From the IMG/VR virus record IMGVR_UViG_3300028581_002181, positions 52,457 through 116,456 of that record: a stretch of DNA of 64,000 nucleotides, one strand, 5' to 3'. The notes under the pieces were generated by a model. It saw only the letters and a list, made by a program, of their open reading frames with translations. It did not search any database and was not told where the DNA came from. This document shows, in pieces, positions 16,946 to 25,345 of this stretch; position 1 is the stretch's first letter, and each line of letters starts with the position of its first letter. The position numbers and the translations under genes are program-made. The DNA is from a virus.

Positions 16946-17158
16946 TTAAAACAGGGTGTAAAACAGCACACACACCAATGCAATTGTAGACATCAAACTG
17001 ATGGCAAGCAAGGGAAAAAACGCCTTTAATTTGAATCTAATCCACATGTTTTTGCCCTCTTCTTGGAAGTATTCAGGCGCAGTCATGTAGGGATTAAAAT
17101 GGTTGTTGGGCAGTGTGGTGTTGGCTATTTGTTCTATTTCTTTGTCAGTGATGCTCAC
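16946..17158 (-). CDS. Small membrane protein
   Basis: 70 aa. One C-terminal membrane span (FFPLLAISLMSTIALVCVLF) after a polar N-terminal 45 residues. No signal peptide; likely inner membrane with N-terminus in the cytoplasm. ATG overlaps the stop of the gene before it (4 nt). Role unknown. Confidence 0.6.
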   Translation of the reverse strand: MSITDKEIEQIANTTLPNNHFNPYMTAPEYFQEEGKNMWIRFKLKAFFPLLAISLMSTIALVCVLFYTLF

Positions 17159-17385
17159 AGTTTGCCTCCATCCATCTGTATCTGTATGGTTTCTTCTTTG
17201 TCTTTTTTGGTGAGTAAATCTTCATAATTGCCTGCCAATCTACTCATCACAATGCCCAATGTGTAGGCTACATTTTTGGCAGTGGTGATATCGATTCGCA
17301 CTTCTTTTTGGTTGCTTTGATCAGCCACTTTGATCTGTTGTATCAATTGCTGTATGGGTGCTGTGTTGATGGGTGCATTACTCAT
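17155..17385 (-). CDS. Conserved small phage protein
   Basis: 76 aa from the ATG at 17385, chosen for AAGGA 9-10 nt upstream. Helical: IQQLIQQIKVADQS, then VAYTLGIVMSRLAGNYEDLL. A basic/acidic tail follows. Overlaps the 168 aa gene by 8 nt and the membrane protein by 4 nt. Function unknown. Confidence 0.6.
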   Translation of the reverse strand: MSNAPINTAPIQQLIQQIKVADQSNQKEVRIDITTAKNVAYTLGIVMSRLAGNYEDLLTKKDKEETIQIQMDGGKL

Positions 17386-17884
17386 TTGAGGTGTGTCCTT
17401 CCTGTTTGTTGGCACTGCTGAGTTCTTGTTTCATTTCCAGCAATGTTTTGAATGGTCCTTTGTTGGGATATCTGTCTATGGTGAGCAGTTTGGGACAGAA
17501 ACTTTTGACCCATCCTTTTTCAAATTTAATAATATAATATCCAGCACAGTACAGTGATTTGGATTTTTTACTTTTGGTGAACAATGGCAATTTCTTCTGC
17601 ACGTCAAACACTGGATTACAAGGTTCAAACTTGGTGGGATATCCATACACTGTGTTGATGTCCACAGTGGATTCCTGTGACACAGTCACAGTGGTGTTGC
17701 CCCACAACCAATCACCTTGGAATTCTTGTCGCAATTGCTGTTCAGTGTCAAACATTTTTGTACCAGTGGCACAACTGAACATGTATCTGTGATCTTCTTG
17801 ACGACACAGTGTGCCCAACTTGATACCTTCTGATTCCAGTATCCAGAATTTGCCGTCCAATATGGGTTTAGCAATCACTGTCAT
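17378..17884 (-). CDS. Conserved phage protein
   Basis: 168 aa, not recognised by function. Begins with beta strands (DGKFWILESEGIKLGTL) that look like a small sensor-like fold, with a repeated pattern later (YIIKFEKGWVKSFCPK). Four scattered cysteines do not form an obvious metal site. Overlaps the RNase H stop (ATGA), so co-translated with it. Confidence 0.6.
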   Translation of the reverse strand: MTVIAKPILDGKFWILESEGIKLGTLCRQEDHRYMFSCATGTKMFDTEQQLRQEFQGDWLWGNTTVTVSQESTVDINTVYGYPTKFEPCNPVFDVQKKLPLFTKSKKSKSLYCAGYYIIKFEKGWVKSFCPKLLTIDRYPNKGPFKTLLEMKQELSSANKQEGHTSNE

Positions 17885-18882
17885 GCTGTGACCTCCTCTT
17901 TAATTTTATATTTGGCATTCAATGGTTCAGCATAACTCTGTGCTTGGTCCACAATTCTTTGCATGTCCCATTTGGCACAAAATTTGATCAATTTGATTCC
18001 CACTTGTTCCACTGCTTTGGGTTGGGCTGCTTGTGCCACAGTTTCAGCCATAATTTGTTTGATTTCATCTGGTTGTGCTCGTAAATCACACAGTATCACG
18101 TTCCTATTGTAATCATCCAATACTCTGTGTTCCACACCTTCGTGATCCATCCATCTCTGCAACATCATGTTGTTCCAATTGAATCCTTTGTTCTTTCTGT
18201 CTTCATATGCTTCTCTCAATCCCACTTTGGTCTTGGTACCTTTGGTTCTCACTCCTGGAAACGCAGAAAATATATTGTCAGTGCTGTCTCCACGCACACA
18301 TTTTTCAAACAATTGCCATTCTGGCTCAGGCGCTGTTTTGTTTTCACCTGTTTTGTTGTCTTTGACCGGATTGCCTTTTTGGTCAAAATAACCTTTGTCA
18401 GTGATGGTCACTTCTGAAACGCCATTGTATTGCTTCACATTGGCAGCAATCAGTTGAGCAAAATCACTGTCTGTGCTGATGATTACATGCTGATCTCTAG
18501 GATGTGCTTGTATCCAAGCAGATATCAAATCATCTGCTTCCAATCTTGGATTTTGCAACACTGTGCAATTGGTTTTGTTCTGTATGAATTCTTTAAAATT
18601 ATCGAAAGTTTCCCAAAATACTGTCTCTTCTTCTTTTTCTTTGTCAGTGAGTGCTGCACGTGCATCCGATCTGTTGCGTTTGTAGGGTGCGTAAAAATCT
18701 TTGCGCCAACTGCGTCCTTCCAAACAAAATACCACATGATCTCCTTTGAAATCTTTCCATACTTTTCTTACACCGTTCAAAGTGATGTGCAAAGCCATGC
18801 CTATTTTTTCCGCCACATCTCCATTGGTCACATGGCGTGATCTAAAAAACACATTGGCTAAATCCACAAGCAAGTAAGTCAT
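17881..18882 (-). CDS. rnh: T4-type RNase H (5' nuclease, FEN-like)
   Basis: 333 aa. Begins YLLVDLANVFFRS (D7 metal ligand); GDHVVFCLEGRSWRKDFYAPYKRNR is the arch/helical region; LEADDLISAWIQ and ISTDSDFAQLI carry the acidic metal-binding residues of the FEN/XPG family; a C-terminal helix-hairpin-helix-like part follows GDSTDNIF. In T4 the enzyme removes RNA primers and flap DNA from Okazaki fragments with gp32/gp45. Length matches T4 RNase H (about 305 aa). Confidence 0.88.
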   Translation of the reverse strand: MTYLLVDLANVFFRSRHVTNGDVAEKIGMALHITLNGVRKVWKDFKGDHVVFCLEGRSWRKDFYAPYKRNRSDARAALTDKEKEEETVFWETFDNFKEFIQNKTNCTVLQNPRLEADDLISAWIQAHPRDQHVIISTDSDFAQLIAANVKQYNGVSEVTITDKGYFDQKGNPVKDNKTGENKTAPEPEWQLFEKCVRGDSTDNIFSAFPGVRTKGTKTKVGLREAYEDRKNKGFNWNNMMLQRWMDHEGVEHRVLDDYNRNVILCDLRAQPDEIKQIMAETVAQAAQPKAVEQVGIKLIKFCAKWDMQRIVDQAQSYAEPLNAKYKIKEEVTA

Positions 18883-19256
18883 TAACTGATTTCGGATCTA
18901 TCCTTTCCTAATTTGTTCACATTGATGTATCCAGCACCACGTGTGGCATCTTGTCCTTGCTCCTGCAGCACATTTCTAGTGACTTCTCTAAACCAACCTT
19001 CCACTATTTCTTCATTGGTTTCACCTTTGTATCCTGCTGTGATCAGTTCTTCTATGAAAGCATTGTTCCAATCCAATTCAAAGAATCCATTTCTAATGTT
19101 TTCTTTGTTGATGTGAGTTTCCAGCACTGCCACCCAAGGTTTGCCTGCTTTGGTTGCTGCTTCTTTTTCACGCAACATTGCTTTGTGTGATTCGCTTTTG
19201 TTTTCAGTTGTGTCTTCTTTTTTAAATATTTTTTTAACTTTATCAAATATTCCCAT
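18882..19256 (-). CDS. Conserved phage protein
   Basis: 124 aa from the ATG at 19256 (GGAGG 8 nt upstream). Basic N-terminal helix (GIFDKVKKIFKKEDT), then PWVAVLETHINKENIRNGFFELDWNNAFIEELI, a conserved acidic block seen in T4-like marine phages. No enzymatic motif. Lies between RNase H and QueE with 1 nt overlap to the first. Confidence 0.6.
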   Translation of the reverse strand: MGIFDKVKKIFKKEDTTENKSESHKAMLREKEAATKAGKPWVAVLETHINKENIRNGFFELDWNNAFIEELITAGYKGETNEEIVEGWFREVTRNVLQEQGQDATRGAGYINVNKLGKDRSEIS

Positions 19257-19270
19257 ATCTTTTTCCTCCA

Positions 19271-20131
19271 TTATGTACCCCATGCATTTTTAAACAGAGG
19301 CACCTGTAATCTATCACTGTATCTATATCCCATCTTCATTGCCAGTTCCGCCACTGTTTTGTTGTTCATATGATAGACACTTTCCACTCCACCCACAGGC
19401 ATCAGATACACTGATCCTGAGAATCCTGCTTTACGATAATCCTTCACTGCTTCTATGGCTTCCAGCACATCTGCTTGATTTGCCACCACAAATTTCAAAT
19501 ACACATGACCCACTTCACCATATTCTGCCACCACTTCAGGCAGTATGGCTTCTTCACGTTTTTCTCCGCTCACACTCAATTTTGCACTCACAGAGAATGT
19601 CACACTGTCTTTGTTTCTGTTGTTGCGTTGCGTCCATTCTTTCAAATATTTTTTAAAATCCACATGCAACTTTTGAGTGCCATTGGTTTCAAAAGTGATT
19701 TCTTTTAGATCCTGCATCTTCACATGTTCCAACACATCTGGATATGATCTCTGCCAACCCAGCAATGGTTCTCCGCCTGTGAATATAAAATGTTCATCCA
19801 CCCATCGTTTATGAGGTAATATCTCCATGGTTCTTTCCACAATGGCATCTGATGTCAGCATGGGAGATAAATCTTTGAATCGCGGATCCCAAGATGCATA
19901 TGAATCGCAACCTGTGTTCACCAATGGCAGCTCTTTGTAATCTTTGAATGGATGCAGTTTGTGCTGTTCAAACACTCGGTCATTCTCATCACTGCGCATG
20001 CCTCTGGGCAATCCAAAGCCAGCACAAGTGAAGTTGCAGCCAAATGTTCTCAAGAACACCGAAGGCACACCCATGTATCTGCCTTCTCCTTGTATGCTGT
20101 AGAATAATTCTGCTATCTTAATCTTGCTCAT
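19271..20131 (-). CDS. queE: 7-carboxy-7-deazaguanine synthase QueE
   Basis: 286 aa. Converts 6-carboxytetrahydropterin to 7-carboxy-7-deazaguanine. Signature FYSIQGEG at 10-17, FLRTFGCNFTCAG (C32, C36), GCDSYASW (C75), FTGGEPLLGWQ. The third cluster Cys is displaced about 38 residues by an insertion, as in T4-like QueE variants, where cellular QueE places the three Cys close together. Start ATGA overlaps the 55 aa membrane gene. With folE (20494), the queD-like gene (24893) and the DpdA-like gene (27834) it points to deazaguanine in DNA. Confidence 0.93.
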   Translation of the reverse strand: MSKIKIAELFYSIQGEGRYMGVPSVFLRTFGCNFTCAGFGLPRGMRSDENDRVFEQHKLHPFKDYKELPLVNTGCDSYASWDPRFKDLSPMLTSDAIVERTMEILPHKRWVDEHFIFTGGEPLLGWQRSYPDVLEHVKMQDLKEITFETNGTQKLHVDFKKYLKEWTQRNNRNKDSVTFSVSAKLSVSGEKREEAILPEVVAEYGEVGHVYLKFVVANQADVLEAIEAVKDYRKAGFSGSVYLMPVGGVESVYHMNNKTVAELAMKMGYRYSDRLQVPLFKNAWGT

Positions 20132-20295
20132 ACTAATTCTTCTGCAACTCCCAATAGTTCAGCTATTATCAATAATGATCCTGCTGTGATAAAATGTCCG
20201 TATATCAATGCCACTCCTGCAATGATTCTAAATCCACTTTTGATCAGTGATATGTAAAAATGTCCTCGGCTGGTGTCTTTAGGCTGTATGTTCAT
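20128..20295 (-). CDS. Small membrane protein, 55 aa
   Basis: 55 aa. Reads MNIQPKDTSRGHFY, then a hydrophobic stretch (IIAGVALIYGHFITAGSLLII) and a short acidic tail. One or two membrane spans. GGGAGAA lies 8 nt before the ATG. ATGA overlap with queE at its end and 17 nt overlap with the 68 aa gene at its start. Role unknown. Confidence 0.6.
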   Translation of the reverse strand: MNIQPKDTSRGHFYISLIKSGFRIIAGVALIYGHFITAGSLLIIAELLGVAEELV

Positions 20296-20485
20296 GTTTA
20301 ATTTCTCCCAATGGCGTTGCTGTGGATGAATCAGTGTAATCTAAACCTGATTTGTTGTATTCTCTCTGCACAGTTTCTTTAATCATAATGCCATCTCTAA
20401 TTTTGTATGTGATCAACTCTTGTCTAATCACGTTTGCAGTATCTCCTTGAAATGCTGCGTAGAATGGTCCATCTTTAGTTTTCAT
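20279..20485 (-). CDS. Conserved small phage protein
   Basis: 68 aa, not recognised. FYAAFQGDTANVIRQELITYKIRDG is the most ordered part. Highly polar, no membrane segment. Preceded by GGAGAAC 7 nt before the ATG. Between folE and queE in the same transcript; a role in that pathway is possible but not shown. Confidence 0.55.
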   Translation of the reverse strand: MKTKDGPFYAAFQGDTANVIRQELITYKIRDGIMIKETVQREYNKSGLDYTDSSTATPLGEIKHEHTA

Positions 20486-20493
20486 TTGTTCTC

Positions 20494-21180
20494 CTATCTT
20501 GGTGCAAATTGTTGTTGCAAGTTAATATTATCCATAAATTCTTTTTTAGTGCCAGCATCATCTTTGAAAGCACCTTTCAGCACAGTAGTCTGTGTGAGTG
20601 AACTGTGAGCCATTATGCCTCGGTTTTCACAACAACCATGTATGGCTTGTATGTAAACTCCAAGATCTCTGGCTCCTGTGGCTTTTTGAATTTCATTGGC
20701 AATATCATTACACAATGCCTCTTGCAGAGTGCCTCTTCTAGCACACCATTGTGCTATTCTTGTGTATTTGCTCAAACCTATCACTTTGCCATTGGGAATG
20801 ATTCCAATGTATGCCACGCCGCTCACTGGTTGATGATGATGACTGCACACTGATTTTAATTCAGAACGCACCACCAACATGCCTGTGTAAGCATTTTCTC
20901 CCACATTGGGAAATGCTGTGGCATCGGGTCTAGATTCATATCTTCCACTCATTAATTCTTTCAAATACATCTTGGCCAATCTATGTGCTGTATTTTTGCT
21001 ATTAGGATCGTTGTTGGTATCAATCACTAGACTGTTCAGCACAGATGAAAACGATTCAGATAGTTCCTGTTCCAACAGTTCTAATTCACCTGGTTGAATG
21101 TGATCTGAAATGTTGTCATCAGCATGATAATTCACGCCAGCCGCAATCAGTCTTTGTTTAATCTTTTCTGATACTTTCAT
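20494..21180 (-). CDS. folE: GTP cyclohydrolase I
   Basis: 228 aa. Opens the GTP ring to 7,8-dihydroneopterin triphosphate, first step of both folate and 7-deazaguanine pathways. SVCSHHHQPVSG holds the zinc Cys and two His; KVIGLSKYTRIAQWCARR and GCCENRGIMAHSSLTQTT are family hallmarks including the second zinc Cys (first C of GCCENRG). Length matches bacterial FolE. A near-consensus sigma70 promoter (21201-21229) and AAGGAG precede it. Likely feeds the queD-like and QueE enzymes encoded nearby. Confidence 0.95.
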   Translation of the reverse strand: MKVSEKIKQRLIAAGVNYHADDNISDHIQPGELELLEQELSESFSSVLNSLVIDTNNDPNSKNTAHRLAKMYLKELMSGRYESRPDATAFPNVGENAYTGMLVVRSELKSVCSHHHQPVSGVAYIGIIPNGKVIGLSKYTRIAQWCARRGTLQEALCNDIANEIQKATGARDLGVYIQAIHGCCENRGIMAHSSLTQTTVLKGAFKDDAGTKKEFMDNINLQQQFAPR

Positions 21181-21200
21181 TATACTCCTTATATTGTATT

Positions 21201-21229
21201 ATTTTAACAGATTTGTTCCAGTTTGTCAA
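21201..21229 (-). promoter_or_regulatory. Sigma70 promoter TTGACA-N17-TAAAAT
   Basis: -35 TTGACA at 21224-21229, 17 bp spacer, -10 TAAAAT at 21201-21206, 20 bp before the folE start. Overlaps the 3' end of the SGNH gene. Confidence 0.75.
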
Positions 21230-21821
21230 TGATTTGTGCCAAAACAATTTGATTACCTTCATCATTGTAATGATTGATCTCCCCTCTGTAGTTAGGCCAG
21301 ATCATGCTGAAGTCCAACAGATTCCGTTCCTCCACAAAATGATTACTGATACCAAAATTGTCTATGTGCAGACTGGTGATTTGCTCCAATCTTCTGTGTA
21401 TGTCTCTGCGTATCAATCTGTAGATATCTTTTTGGTATTGATCATCATAGTGATATCTAAACCAATTTTTAGCAGTATCTAAACTTTTATTAAACCAACT
21501 GTTGCGAGATTCAATGTCATTTAGAATGAGATCACAATCTTTGTGCAATCCTTCTTTGTGTATGGGATGGTTTGGTGTGTGTACTCTACTGGGACTGGTA
21601 TGACTCACAATCACACAGTTATAATCATGCTGCCACCAAGGATTGACCATACTGAAATCCATCAGCTGTCGTAGTATTTTGTATTCACTCACCCCTGCCT
21701 GTGCAAGATTAGTCACTTGATATTTTGTGGCCAATTGACTGGGCCATCCTGTGACACCATTGGGCCATTCACAGGCAAAGCTGTCACCAATAATTAAGAT
21801 TTTTTTTGATTTTTCATCCAT
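21204..21821 (-). CDS. SGNH/GDSL-like hydrolase
   Basis: 205 aa. KILIIGDSFACEWP (residues 8-21) is the GDS nucleophile block I; VIVSHTSPSRVH may be block III-like; the C-terminal NHYNDEGNQIVLAQII has the D-x-x-(H/N) position of block V as a variant. These enzymes de-esterify acyl or acetyl groups, often on glycans. Start overlaps the next SGNH-like gene by 28 nt. Substrate unknown. Confidence 0.7.
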   Translation of the reverse strand: MDEKSKKILIIGDSFACEWPNGVTGWPSQLATKYQVTNLAQAGVSEYKILRQLMDFSMVNPWWQHDYNCVIVSHTSPSRVHTPNHPIHKEGLHKDCDLILNDIESRNSWFNKSLDTAKNWFRYHYDDQYQKDIYRLIRRDIHRRLEQITSLHIDNFGISNHFVEERNLLDFSMIWPNYRGEINHYNDEGNQIVLAQIIDKLEQIC

Positions 21822-22621
21822 GGTATATATTTCTCCACAATCAATTTGTGATAATCAAAATTGTAATGTTCTTTGTCATGCAATAGATAATCAGTGGGAT
21901 TCACATTTATATCCAACATGTATTGTTCAATGGTTTTTTCTGCCACAGTGGTATTTTGCAATGCACCATAGTATTCCAAACTCTTGGGCCATTTCAATCT
22001 ATTCATGAAGTTAAACACATAAAGTTTGGCGTTGTGATCTCCACATATCCTATCCCATGCAAACACGTTCAATAGAAAATCACGACGTTCCAAATGTGTG
22101 TTCAATTCAAAAAACAATTTGATCTCCATAAAAGTGTTTTTTCTAATATCTGGCTTCTGTAGTCCTTCTGTTTCACTGATCTGCAAGCCTGGAAATCGAT
22201 TGTAGTCTTCTGCTGTGGGTTTATTGTATAATTGAACTCTGCCCTCTTTTACTAATAAATCTAAATATTTTTTCACTGCATCTGTGCTCTGTTCACATTC
22301 ATGCACAAAATAATCCAATGGCAATGCTTCATCTGTGAGTTTCTCATCAAAAGCCAACACAAATCTATTCAATGGCGCTAAACAAAGAAACACTTCATCT
22401 GTGTCTGGAAATTTATTAAACATGTGTTTCATCCAATCAGTGTACATTCTGTTGGTTGTGCCTGCATGTGCATAGATGCACACAGGTTTATTGTTCACTG
22501 TGTTGTAAATTTCAGCATAGTTGTTATCATTCCAATAGGTATAACTGCCTGGCCCTGTTTTGTCAGGCACAGTGACATATCCACAAGTGTGACTGTCTCC
22601 TATGAAAAGTGCTCTGTTCAT
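21794..22621 (-). CDS. SGNH-like hydrolase
   Basis: 275 aa. ALFIGDSHTCGY (residues 4-15) is the block I GDS; HAGTTNRMY resembles block II Gly; LLHDKEHYNFDYHKLIVEKY provides D and H for block V. A diverged relative of the 205 aa neighbour. Together they may trim acetyl groups on capsule, LPS or phage-made sugar. ATG overlaps the end of the HIT gene (4 nt). Confidence 0.7.
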   Translation of the reverse strand: MNRALFIGDSHTCGYVTVPDKTGPGSYTYWNDNNYAEIYNTVNNKPVCIYAHAGTTNRMYTDWMKHMFNKFPDTDEVFLCLAPLNRFVLAFDEKLTDEALPLDYFVHECEQSTDAVKKYLDLLVKEGRVQLYNKPTAEDYNRFPGLQISETEGLQKPDIRKNTFMEIKLFFELNTHLERRDFLLNVFAWDRICGDHNAKLYVFNFMNRLKWPKSLEYYGALQNTTVAEKTIEQYMLDINVNPTDYLLHDKEHYNFDYHKLIVEKYIPWMKNQKKS

Positions 22622-23022
22622 TTTTTATAATTTCCTTTGTGAGGTATCACATGACGCACACCACCTGTGGGATCCATCATATCTCCTTTGCGTCTTGGAA
22701 TCAGATGCACGTGTGGATACATGCAAGTCTGCCCTGCTGCTGCTCCCATGTTGATGCCAATGTTGTAACCATCTATCAATCCTTTTTGAATGTTTTCGTT
22801 GCCAATCTTCAGTGCCAATTCAAAACACTTGGTGATATTCTGTTGACTGGCTTCTCGAGGCACTATGAGTGCGTGTCCTTCTGTGACAGGATATGCATCT
22901 TCATACCACACACAATCTTTCAAATCATACACTATTTTTGACCAAGGAGCTCGGCCTTCTTTTTGTGCTTGTTCCAGAGTGTCTGTGGTGTGCATGTTAC
23001 CATTGCTCCCAAGGAAACACAA
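22618..23022 (-). CDS. HIT-family hydrolase, first His replaced by Tyr
   Basis: 134 aa. GQTCMYPHVHLIPRRKGD aligns to the HIT motif H-x-H-x-H but the first position is Tyr; the catalytic middle His (PHVHL) is kept. VTEGHALIVPRE and GVRHVIPHKGNY are also typical. HIT proteins hydrolyse nucleoside phosphoramidates or dinucleotides such as Ap4A. First residues to about 20 may be an over-extended start; a start at Met10 (NMHTTD) is possible. Overlaps the phosphoribosyltransferase gene by 26 nt. Confidence 0.8.
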   Translation of the reverse strand: MCFLGSNGNMHTTDTLEQAQKEGRAPWSKIVYDLKDCVWYEDAYPVTEGHALIVPREASQQNITKCFELALKIGNENIQKGLIDGYNIGINMGAAAGQTCMYPHVHLIPRRKGDMMDPTGGVRHVIPHKGNYKK

Positions 23023-23452
23023 TCCATCTAGGATCTTCCAGTTTGTTGATCACATAACCTTTGTAATCTATTTCTTGATAGGTGCTGGCAGTGTTGTGCA
23101 GTATGGCAGCAAACTTCAGTCTTTCAGGCTTGCCAAAATTGTTCATAATGTAATTCCAAGTGGCTCCTGTGTCATTGATATCATCCAAGATCAACACCCG
23201 TTTCTGCCAAGCATACACCTTTTCCAGTGTGCGGAGATCTGGAATATCTGCGTGATCTCGCAAGCTCACATTCAATGTTTGATGCGGTATATCCAATTTG
23301 TGCGACAGATATATGGCTGGTATGCAGCCTCCTCTGTTCACACCCAATATCACTTCAGGCAACCATTGCTGATCCGTCAGTTGTTGATGTATGTTCAACA
23401 GTGCTGCACGCATCTGGATCATGGTAAAGTAATTTTTATTGACAGTTTCCAT
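22997..23452 (-). CDS. Purine phosphoribosyltransferase (XGPRT-like)
   Basis: 151 aa. VLILDDINDTGATW is the PRPP-binding loop; LGVNRGGCIPA is the N-terminal PPi loop; WIVFPWEQW at the C-terminus matches the Gpt (xanthine-guanine) family. Would salvage guanine, xanthine or hypoxanthine to the nucleotide using PRPP; a role on 7-deazaguanine bases is an attractive but unproven alternative given queE, folE and the DpdA-like gene nearby. Confidence 0.85.
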   Translation of the reverse strand: METVNKNYFTMIQMRAALLNIHQQLTDQQWLPEVILGVNRGGCIPAIYLSHKLDIPHQTLNVSLRDHADIPDLRTLEKVYAWQKRVLILDDINDTGATWNYIMNNFGKPERLKFAAILHNTASTYQEIDYKGYVINKLEDPRWIVFPWEQW

Positions 23453-23803
23453 TTAAAAAGGCATTCTCAGTTGCATCTTGTTGTCATAATCATCCACCAC
23501 AATGTTGTAGATGTTCTTAAATTTTTGAAACGCAATGTCCAATGTGGGATATTGTTCGCACATCTCTTTCACTCTGTGCATTTCAGGCATGATGTCTTCC
23601 CATAAGATAGGCAGTTTGTAATCTTCAAAATTAACACCTTTCATAGCATCTGCTTCAAAATCAATACCTGTGGTAGTGACCGATGCGGCTCCAAATCCAT
23701 AGGGCACTGATATGGTGGTGGCTGATACTGTGTTGGTGCCTGTGTTGGCAGTGTAATTGAAATCTGTTTGATAGACATTTTGTTTGATATTTTTATCTTC
23801 CAT
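23453..23803 (-). CDS. Conserved phage protein
   Basis: 116 aa from the ATG at 23803 (AAAGGA upstream). N-terminal half is Thr/Val-rich and beta (SATTISVPYGFGAASVTTTG), C-terminal half is a charged helix pair (WEDIMPEMHRVKEMCEQYP). Seen in T4-like marine phages without a known function. Overlaps the glycosyltransferase end by 11 nt. Confidence 0.6.
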   Translation of the reverse strand: MEDKNIKQNVYQTDFNYTANTGTNTVSATTISVPYGFGAASVTTTGIDFEADAMKGVNFEDYKLPILWEDIMPEMHRVKEMCEQYPTLDIAFQKFKNIYNIVVDDYDNKMQLRMPF

Positions 23804-24884
23804 TTGCGATCCTTTGGTAAAGTTGTTTGCCACTAAAAAAGTTTTCTGCCAATGATATTTTTTGTTTGTGTACCAATGGAGCATATTTCTTGTAGTTGGT
23901 CATATAATCTTCTATTTTTCCTTTCAGCAGATGTTTGTGTTTTTGATAGTGCTCCAAAGATTCTGTCCACGCACTGGGATATTTGAACTCTTCATGAGCC
24001 ATTTCTTTATAACTTAAACGATCAGGAATCATAGGAATCACTCCCAATACTGCACCTTCATACCAACTGATGCCCAATGTTTCTTGTAAATTAGCACTGA
24101 AAATCAGTTTGGCTTCTGCTAAAAGATTGTGATAGTCATTTTTATTTTTGCACACTTCCAAACAAGTCACAAATTCATACTGTGGCATTTCTTTGGCCAA
24201 GTCTTGAAATATGTTGTGTTGTTTTTCTGGAGCTAATCTGTGTGGAAAAAGAATAATGTTCTTTTTTGTGATATTTTTATAACCTGTGAGATCAGCATCC
24301 AAATATTCCATGGGCCATCCACATCTCACAATCTTGCCTGTGTGAAACATATGGTCCACTGTTTCTTTGTCTGCCATTCTACCCAGATCCATCAAATTGT
24401 GTAAAAACATATCGATATGAAAATCTGTGGCAAAGTAATTGTGATCAAATGATTCAAACAAGCTCTTCTCTGCCCAACGCACCCAAGGTTTATCACCTAT
24501 CAGTCTGCCCAAAAAGTCTTGTGGATCATAGGATCCTGCGTGCCACATGCCACCTATTTTAATTTTTACATTCAATAGTTCTGCCATGTACTTGAGTTGC
24601 AACACAGTGGGATTCCAAGCATCTGTGTACAGGAAATAATCACCATCTTTGATGTCTCCTGCACTGAACATTTTAGCAATCTGTTCCAATTGTCTACTTT
24701 TGTATATGTTGGTGAATGCAAAATTTAAAAAAGCACCCGGAGTGGTATTTTTCACAGCATCTCCGCCGCTGATCACTTGAACTTCAGTGTTGGTGTGTCT
24801 TTTTAATTGAATGGGTAGATATTTTTTCCATTGCTTGGTGTATCTAGTTTCTACTTCTTCTAGATCCACAATATAAATCTTCAT
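23793..24884 (-). CDS. GT-B-type glycosyltransferase-like protein
   Basis: 363 aa. Two Rossmann-like halves: MKIYIVDLEEVETRYTKQW and the C-terminal KNIILFPHRLAPEKQHNIFQ then SANLQETLGISWYEGAVLGVIPM, which matches the E-x7-E donor-binding part of retaining GT-B (family GT4-like) enzymes (first Glu in QETLG, second in YEGA). It would transfer a sugar from an NDP donor. Possible acceptors: modified DNA base, capsule or a phage protein. SD GGGTAG 5 nt before ATG. Confidence 0.75.
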   Translation of the reverse strand: MKIYIVDLEEVETRYTKQWKKYLPIQLKRHTNTEVQVISGGDAVKNTTPGAFLNFAFTNIYKSRQLEQIAKMFSAGDIKDGDYFLYTDAWNPTVLQLKYMAELLNVKIKIGGMWHAGSYDPQDFLGRLIGDKPWVRWAEKSLFESFDHNYFATDFHIDMFLHNLMDLGRMADKETVDHMFHTGKIVRCGWPMEYLDADLTGYKNITKKNIILFPHRLAPEKQHNIFQDLAKEMPQYEFVTCLEVCKNKNDYHNLLAEAKLIFSANLQETLGISWYEGAVLGVIPMIPDRLSYKEMAHEEFKYPSAWTESLEHYQKHKHLLKGKIEDYMTNYKKYAPLVHKQKISLAENFFSGKQLYQRIANGR

Positions 24885-24892
24885 GCACTACC

Positions 24893-25294
24893 CTAATTAA
24901 TTGTTACAGATTGATCAGCAGGCCAAGTTATCACTGCCCCGTTCTCACCATCTTCACTCACATCTATCGTGACTTCTCTTTTGGGATATTTTGCACTAAT
25001 CTGTTGATACAGATCAGTGGCCATCATTTCACAACTTTTGTAATCTAATTCTAATACACCTTTGCCATATAAGTTTTCCAGCCATCTTTTAAACTGTATA
25101 AATTCAATTTCTCTATCATCATGAAACACTTCTATGGCTATTTTGAAGTGAAACATGTGTCTGTGAGGATAACCCAAAAAACTCACATCATATTCATCAC
25201 CTGTTTTGAATTTTGGATCTGTCAAAGCAGCAGGAAATTTGTGCGTGCCTTCTCTGCGAAATGTTACCCAAATTTTAGATTTCATATTGTTCAT
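24893..25294 (-). CDS. queD: QueD-like 6-carboxytetrahydropterin synthase
   Basis: 133 aa (Met4 is an alternative start). H18 in EGTHKFPAA and H44/H46 in YPHRHMFHF fit the three zinc His of QueD/PTPS; VEV-like strand IAIEVFHDD, FIQFKRWLENLY and SCEMMATDLYQQI align with DF-x-L-K and PTxExLA blocks; DVSEDGENGAVITW is the C-terminal Glu strand. The catalytic Cys of cellular QueD is not evident, so it is a variant. Converts dihydroneopterin triphosphate to 6-carboxytetrahydropterin for QueE. Own sigma70 promoter. Confidence 0.7.
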   Translation of the reverse strand: MNNMKSKIWVTFRREGTHKFPAALTDPKFKTGDEYDVSFLGYPHRHMFHFKIAIEVFHDDREIEFIQFKRWLENLYGKGVLELDYKSCEMMATDLYQQISAKYPKREVTIDVSEDGENGAVITWPADQSVTIN

Positions 25295-25303
25295 GTGTTT
25301 CAG

Positions 25304-25311
25304 TATTTAGG
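25304..25311 (-). promoter_or_regulatory. Candidate late octamer CCTAAATA
   Basis: CTAAATA core 9 nt before the queD-like ATG at 25294, immediately downstream of a sigma70 promoter. The same early-plus-CTAAATA pairing is seen before the sliding clamp gene. Confidence 0.35.
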
Positions 25312-25316
25312 TTTAT

Positions 25317-25345
25317 AGTATAACAACCTTTTCAATGTTTGTCAA
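25317..25345 (-). promoter_or_regulatory. Sigma70 promoter TTGACA-N17-TATACT
   Basis: -35 TTGACA at 25340-25345, 17 bp spacer, -10 TATACT at 25317-25322, within the 3' end of the 173 aa gene, 22 bp before the queD-like gene. Nearly consensus. Confidence 0.75.

Noticed and set aside
22865-23605. 246 aa plus-strand open frame
   Set aside because: Antisense to the HIT and phosphoribosyltransferase genes, which have full motif sets.
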